Shown here: in pieces, positions 55,629 to 58,637 of the stretch
Numbering within the stretch: position 1 is the stretch's first letter
Layout: every line of letters begins with the position of its first letter
DNA from: CAYLLD01 sp964425135
Lineage (GTDB): Bacteria > Pseudomonadota > Alphaproteobacteria > Rhodobacterales > Rhodobacteraceae
Direction: 5' to 3'
Length of the DNA stretch: 58,637 nucleotides
Assembly: GCA_964425135.1 (NCBI GenBank)
Contig: CAYRKW010000015.1
Coordinates: 1-58,637, forward strand
Notes under the pieces: model-generated
Database searches by the model: none
Seen by the model: the letters and a program-made list of their open reading frames with translations, nothing else
Told to the model about the DNA's origin: nothing
Program-made: the position numbers and the translations under genes

Positions 55629-56921
55629 TCAGGCAACCGCATCCGCCGGACGCCACATAGAGATACGGGCGGATGCGGTTTCGGTGTTTACGTTATCAAT
55701 GTCATCCATATCGTAAACACTCATCATTGACAGATAATCTTCCATAATTTCAGTCGTATAGGGCAACATCAATGCCCCGCAGCGGCTGTCACGGTAAATC
55801 CGTTCTAGCGGGAGTGTCTTGAGCATCGACTGGCCTCCACATGTCCGAATGGCGAGGGCTGCCAGTTCCTGCACACCTTCCATGACTGAATACTGCGCGG
55901 CGTAAAGGCGCATGACTTCTGCTTTTGACGGGAAGGGTTTCGCCTCCAGAAATGCGTTTGTCCAAATGCTGCGCATTTCGGTCAGTTTTTGATACATCTT
56001 TCCCACTGTAGCGCGCTTGGTTGGGTAAATACGACGGTCGATTGGAGGCAGACCGGGTGTTTCTCCGCGCAGATATTCAACCGTGAAATCATAGGCCGAT
56101 TGCGCGACCCCCATATAAGCAGGCGTCAGCGTCGCCATCATGTGCGGCCACTGCGACAGGGTTTTCCCGAAAACACCCGCAGGCATCATCAAAGCATCCT
56201 CAGACACAAACACATCTTTGAGGATCAGGTCCCGGCTGACGGTCGCACGCATGCCAATCGGATCCCACTCACCTACGATCGACAAGCCCTTGCTGTCTTT
56301 GTGAACCGCGAAGTCCATTGTGTCTTCATGCGCCGGCTCTTTGCCCTCAAAGTGCTCTGTGCAAACGATGGAATAGTAGTCACAATTGCCCGCTAGCGAG
56401 GCAAATTTCTTGAAGCCGTTGATAACCCAGCCACCATCGACGCGACGACAATTGGTTTTGATCGGCTCGGACGTCCAATTTGCGCCCCCTTCAGAGATAG
56501 GCTGGCTAAAGATTGCACCATCCTGCACGACCTTAGCGAATTGAATTTCGCGCATTCTTTTGAATGCCATGCGCTCGTCTGGCGTCAGATTGTCCATCTC
56601 ATACATAAACCGAAGCCACATCATGGACGACGTGTGCATATTGAACGTCAGCGCCGTTGCGCCGCAATATTTGCCGATCTCAGCGCCAACGGTGGCATAT
56701 TCGCCCAAGGTAAAGCCGTGCCCGCCAAACTCTTCTGGGATCACGAGCTTCAGGAACCCAGCATCGCGAAGATCATTGTAGTTTTCTGTGGGAAAGCTGG
56801 CCTCGCGGTCATGCTTTGGTGCTCTTTCAGCAAATTTCGGACCAAGGTCGTTGATCTTTTCGAGCATATCCACAACCTCGGGGCGGAACCGTGAAAGATC
56901 GTAATAGTCTGAAAATTTCAT
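55629..56921 (-). CDS. Acyl-CoA-dehydrogenase-fold flavoenzyme
   Basis: 430 residues from the ATG at 56921 (MKFSDYYDLSRFRPEV), which overlaps the stop of the dioxygenase gene (ATGA); the longer frame upstream is an artefact of overlap. N-terminal helical, middle beta and C-terminal helical parts of the ACAD fold are seen (LRDAGFLKLVIPEEFGGHGFTLGE, ISEGGANW..GGWVINGFKKFASLAGNCDYY, CGGQSMLKTLPLERIYRDSRCGALMLPYTTEI). The family includes true dehydrogenases and two-component flavin monooxygenases; no CoA ligase or flavin reductase is near, so both remain open. Confidence 0.85.
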   Translation of the reverse strand: MKFSDYYDLSRFRPEVVDMLEKINDLGPKFAERAPKHDREASFPTENYNDLRDAGFLKLVIPEEFGGHGFTLGEYATVGAEIGKYCGATALTFNMHTSSMMWLRFMYEMDNLTPDERMAFKRMREIQFAKVVQDGAIFSQPISEGGANWTSEPIKTNCRRVDGGWVINGFKKFASLAGNCDYYSIVCTEHFEGKEPAHEDTMDFAVHKDSKGLSIVGEWDPIGMRATVSRDLILKDVFVSEDALMMPAGVFGKTLSQWPHMMATLTPAYMGVAQSAYDFTVEYLRGETPGLPPIDRRIYPTKRATVGKMYQKLTEMRSIWTNAFLEAKPFPSKAEVMRLYAAQYSVMEGVQELAALAIRTCGGQSMLKTLPLERIYRDSRCGALMLPYTTEIMEDYLSMMSVYDMDDIDNVNTETASARISMWRPADAVA

Positions 56922-57964
56922 ACCAATTCTCCCTGGAGCGTGCCGTTGACGACAACGGGCGTACCATCGAGCGTAATGGTGCAGCCGCGCATGGGCAGAT
57001 CGAAATGCCCAAGCGTAAAGCGATTTGCATATTGGTTTGAGCCTGTCGACCACAGGAAATTGCCGGACCACGCGCGGAACTCTGTCGCCTGAACATCGCG
57101 CTTGTCGTAGAGCGCCATACTTTCCCAACGCGCATGCGGGTTCATCCCCCACCCAACATGGCTGAGGCCGTAAGCAATTGGATCGTCCCATGCAGCCAAG
57201 TATTCGCGAAACAACTCCGCATCGACGCTATCGCCGCCGATATTGCGGACGAAATCGCTTTCGATCTCAAATTCGATCGGGTTGGCCAGGTAGGTTTTGA
57301 ACGTCAGGTTCATGTCACCAGGTGCCATCACAATACGGCCGTTGATCGTGTTCTCTCCCGGAAAGCACAGGCACAGCCCGCCGGGCCAATGGGCAACGCC
57401 GCCTTTCGCCGTCGTGAACCCCGGCGTGCCGCCACAAGGCGCATCGCGGATGTCGATTACAAGATCAGTGCCAGCTTCCGAAGTCACACGCATCTGTGCT
57501 GCATCGCGTAACATAGCGATGCCGCGATCCACCTTTGGGCCCAGCTCTGCACGCGGCTCGCACCGCTCAAGAATTTCGGGGTGTTCATTGCAAATCACGA
57601 ACAAGCGTGTACCGGACTCTTCGATTTCAGGCCATTCTTCAGCGTGCAACAACCCCTCGACAGTGACATCAACGATCACCTCGACATGTTTAAGCGCCTC
57701 GATGACGGGACGAATATTTGCAATCGCGTTGGACGCCCCTGTTGAGCGAACAGGTACGGGTGCCGATTGATCCGGCGTCGGCAGATCTATCGTGAAAAAC
57801 GTCGCCCCCAGATCATACAGGGCGATTTCAGACAGTTCGCGCAGGATTGGGCGTGTTTGGCTCTCAGCAACAATTGCAACGGAAGTCCCTGCCGCGATCC
57901 CGTTTAGCTTGAGAACGCGCCGAAAGCTTGCAATCCATTTTCCCTCTGGTCTCTCTTGAAGCAT
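56918..57964 (-). CDS. NicX-like extradiol ring-cleavage dioxygenase (2,5-dihydroxypyridine dioxygenase type)
   Basis: 348 residues, the length of NicX. Putative iron ligands His269 (GLSHVGWGMNPHARW) and His320/Asp322 (TLGHFDLPM) have nearly the same spacing as the His265/His318/Asp320 I recall for Pseudomonas NicX. The same fold occurs in M29 aminopeptidases, the main alternative name, but the peptidase zinc pattern is not clear. It would open a dihydroxylated ring, perhaps of a pyridine. First gene of the three-gene operon, with an operator between promoter and ATG. Confidence 0.8.
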   Translation of the reverse strand: MLQERPEGKWIASFRRVLKLNGIAAGTSVAIVAESQTRPILRELSEIALYDLGATFFTIDLPTPDQSAPVPVRSTGASNAIANIRPVIEALKHVEVIVDVTVEGLLHAEEWPEIEESGTRLFVICNEHPEILERCEPRAELGPKVDRGIAMLRDAAQMRVTSEAGTDLVIDIRDAPCGGTPGFTTAKGGVAHWPGGLCLCFPGENTINGRIVMAPGDMNLTFKTYLANPIEFEIESDFVRNIGGDSVDAELFREYLAAWDDPIAYGLSHVGWGMNPHARWESMALYDKRDVQATEFRAWSGNFLWSTGSNQYANRFTLGHFDLPMRGCTITLDGTPVVVNGTLQGELV

Positions 57965-57975
57965 GATCTAATTCT

Positions 57976-57994
57976 TTACTAAACCGTTTAGTAA
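57976..57994. promoter_or_regulatory. TetR-like operator of the dioxygenase operon
   Basis: TTACTAAACCGTTTAGTAA: perfect 8-bp arms with a 3-base centre. It directly abuts the -10 box on its downstream side and ends 12 bp before the ATG at 57964, so a bound repressor would cover the transcription start. The TetR domain of the operon's third gene is the natural candidate. Confidence 0.75.
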
Positions 57995-58023
57995 TCTAGA
58001 TCGCACTCACCTGAGTCTGTCAA
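57995..58023 (-). promoter_or_regulatory. Sigma-70-type promoter of the dioxygenase operon
   Basis: On the minus strand a perfect -35 TTGACA (58018-58023) is 17 bp from TCTAGA (57995-58000), a weak but plausible -10; TAGATT two bases further is the alternative. Start would fall inside the operator. Confidence 0.65.
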
Positions 58024-58059
58024 CAAAAAGCGTTAAGCGTAAATGTCAAACACCGCGCA

Positions 58060-58084
58060 AAAAAACTGGCCTTGCTTTGGCCAG
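58060..58084 (-). terminator. Rho-independent terminator, minus strand
   Basis: On the minus strand stem CTGGCC / GGCCAG with a 7-base loop is followed by seven Ts. It would end a leftward transcript coming from the tRNA-Ser side and insulate the operon promoter. Confidence 0.7.
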
Positions 58085-58561
58085 AGATGGTCGCGGAAAT
58101 TCAGACCAGTTGTGTGTGCCCCAAGTGTCTCGCTAGGGCAGGGTCTATTGGCTCGGTCTGTACGAGCACCTTAGAATTATTTTTCAGGGAATAGTCTGCC
58201 CTTCTGTACGGGAACCAGATTGATCCGCCCCGCCGCGCTCTACAAAAAACGTGGCTGGTGACAAAGACGATGATAGGTTTCTGGACGCGTTTTCCTGAGG
58301 GGGGCCAAGGGGGTAAATGCGATCCCGCCGCCGCGCGATATGGGGCCTCAAATTTTTCCGAGATTTTGCCGCCAAGGGTTGATGTTATGCAAGTGCGAGA
58401 TCAACACCTGATCCAAGCAAGCTGCAAAGAGTAAAGGACGTCAACTTCTTACACGCCCTATCGTAGTTGATTGATCGACGTATTACCTGCTCGAACCACA
58501 AGGGGTCACTTAGGGGGTCTCAGAGAACGCAGAGACCTGTTAGGCTTTTGATATATACCAC

Positions 58562-58582
58562 TAAAATCACCCGCTGATTTTA
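58562..58582 (-). other. Hairpin directly after tRNA-Ser
   Basis: TAAAATCA and TGATTTTA (8 bp) with loop CCCGC lie directly behind the CCA end of the tRNA. It is probably a tRNA 3' processing or termination signal. Confidence 0.5.
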
Positions 58583-58637
58583 TGGCGGAGGAGGTGGGAT
58601 TCGAACCCACGGAAGACTTGCACCTTCGCTGGTTTTC
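58583..58637 (-). tRNA. tRNA-Ser, 3' part only (cut by window end)
   Basis: Read leftward from the right edge: GAAAACC (end of the anticodon and its stem), long variable arm (AGCGAAGGTGCAAGTCTTCC), T arm GTGGGTTCGAATCCCAC, CTCCTCC acceptor half, G, CCA (58583-58585). The visible 'GA' of the anticodon and the class-II arm make it a UCN serine tRNA; the first anticodon base is outside the window. Confidence 0.88.

Larger units (their letters stand above)
57965..58582. other. 618-bp region upstream of the dioxygenase operon
   Basis: From right to left: a hairpin next to the tRNA-Ser 3' end, about 450 bp with no gene I can support, a minus-strand terminator (58060-58084), the operon promoter (57995-58023) and the operator (57976-57994). 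Short frames in it (for example 58184-58375) show no family likeness. Confidence 0.6.

Noticed and set aside
56922..57191. 90-codon N-terminal extension of the ACAD-fold gene
   Set aside because: It lies entirely inside the dioxygenase gene in another frame and has no ACAD likeness; the ATG at 56921 gives the standard length.
56918..57964. Naming the dioxygenase gene as an M29 aminopeptidase
   Set aside because: The H...HxD ligand pattern and length fit NicX better, and the neighbours are catabolic enzymes; kept only as an alternative.
58184..58375. 63-codon minus-strand frame near the right end
   Set aside because: No ribosome site, no family likeness and unusual composition.
46532..58637. 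The two tRNA-Ser genes as att sites of an integrated element
   Set aside because: They are in inverted orientation and share only the T-loop core common to most tRNAs; no integrase gene and no direct repeat of a tRNA end was found.

Overview
The window reads as the chromosome of an alphaproteobacterium of the Rhodobacterales (Roseobacter/Rhodobacter type). This is inferred from gene order and family content, not from a database search. The main markers are: the block ptsH - EIIA(Man-type) - rapZ - short hprK - chvG - chvI / pckA; an L21 protein with a long Ala/Lys tail ending in a helix-hairpin-helix domain; the run yceD(DUF177) - rpmF - plsX - fabH - ihfA - MerR; a DUF6473 protein; HlyU; Lin0512 proteins; and dispersed 'CCCAAAATACTC' intergenic repeats. 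Coding density is high and most genes are ordinary core genes.

Layout. 0-0.37 kb: an imperfect 255-bp palindrome. 0.37-5.05 kb (minus): M48 protease, DUF898 membrane protein, parC. 5.1-11.5 kb (plus): SDR, a small HIG1-like membrane protein, a PduO-type cobalamin adenosyltransferase, etfB-etfA and 3-hydroxybutyryl-CoA dehydrogenase, with two unrelated minus-strand genes between etfA and the dehydrogenase. 11.6-16.2 kb (minus): a regulatory PTS with RapZ, HprK and the ChvG/ChvI two-component system, divergent from pckA (16.7-18.3 kb). 18.4-30.4 kb (plus): Gfo/Idh/MocA oxidoreductase, dnaG-rpoD, a nuclease-fold protein, hlyU, yjbQ, parE, a DegT aminotransferase coupled to a ureohydrolase. 30.4-38.9 kb: tandem Lin0512 genes, msrB, bamE, the rpmF-plsX-fabH-ihfA cluster, tRNA-Pro(GGG), dcd, an IS3 remnant and a lytic transglycosylase. 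39.4-46.1 kb (minus): rplU-rpmA, LysE, two GNATs, obgE-proB-proA.

The most interesting part is 46.5-58.6 kb, a catabolic-looking region between a tRNA-Ser(CGA) and a second, cut-off tRNA-Ser. It holds two minus-strand operons. The first is tctB-tctA-tctC, a class-I glutamine amidotransferase, a cytochrome P450 and a glutamine-synthetase-like ligase; it looks like uptake plus gamma-glutamylation and oxidation of an amine. The second is a NicX-like ring-cleavage dioxygenase, an acyl-CoA-dehydrogenase-fold flavoenzyme, and one 666-residue protein that joins an SRPBCC domain, an alpha/beta hydrolase with an intact Ser-Asp-His triad, and a TetR-type DNA-binding regulator. Next to a good promoter in front of the dioxygenase gene lies a perfect TetR-like operator. 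I infer a self-regulated ring-catabolism operon (possibly N-heteroaromatic) whose repressor is fused to a pathway hydrolase and a ligand-binding domain. This is the best candidate for an undescribed system here.

Sequence quality: two 10-N gaps are present. The one in rpoD (23886-23895) is flanked by a repeated 8-mer and can be closed by overlapping the ends. The one at 35364-35373 is embedded in poly-G that is probably a sequencing artefact.
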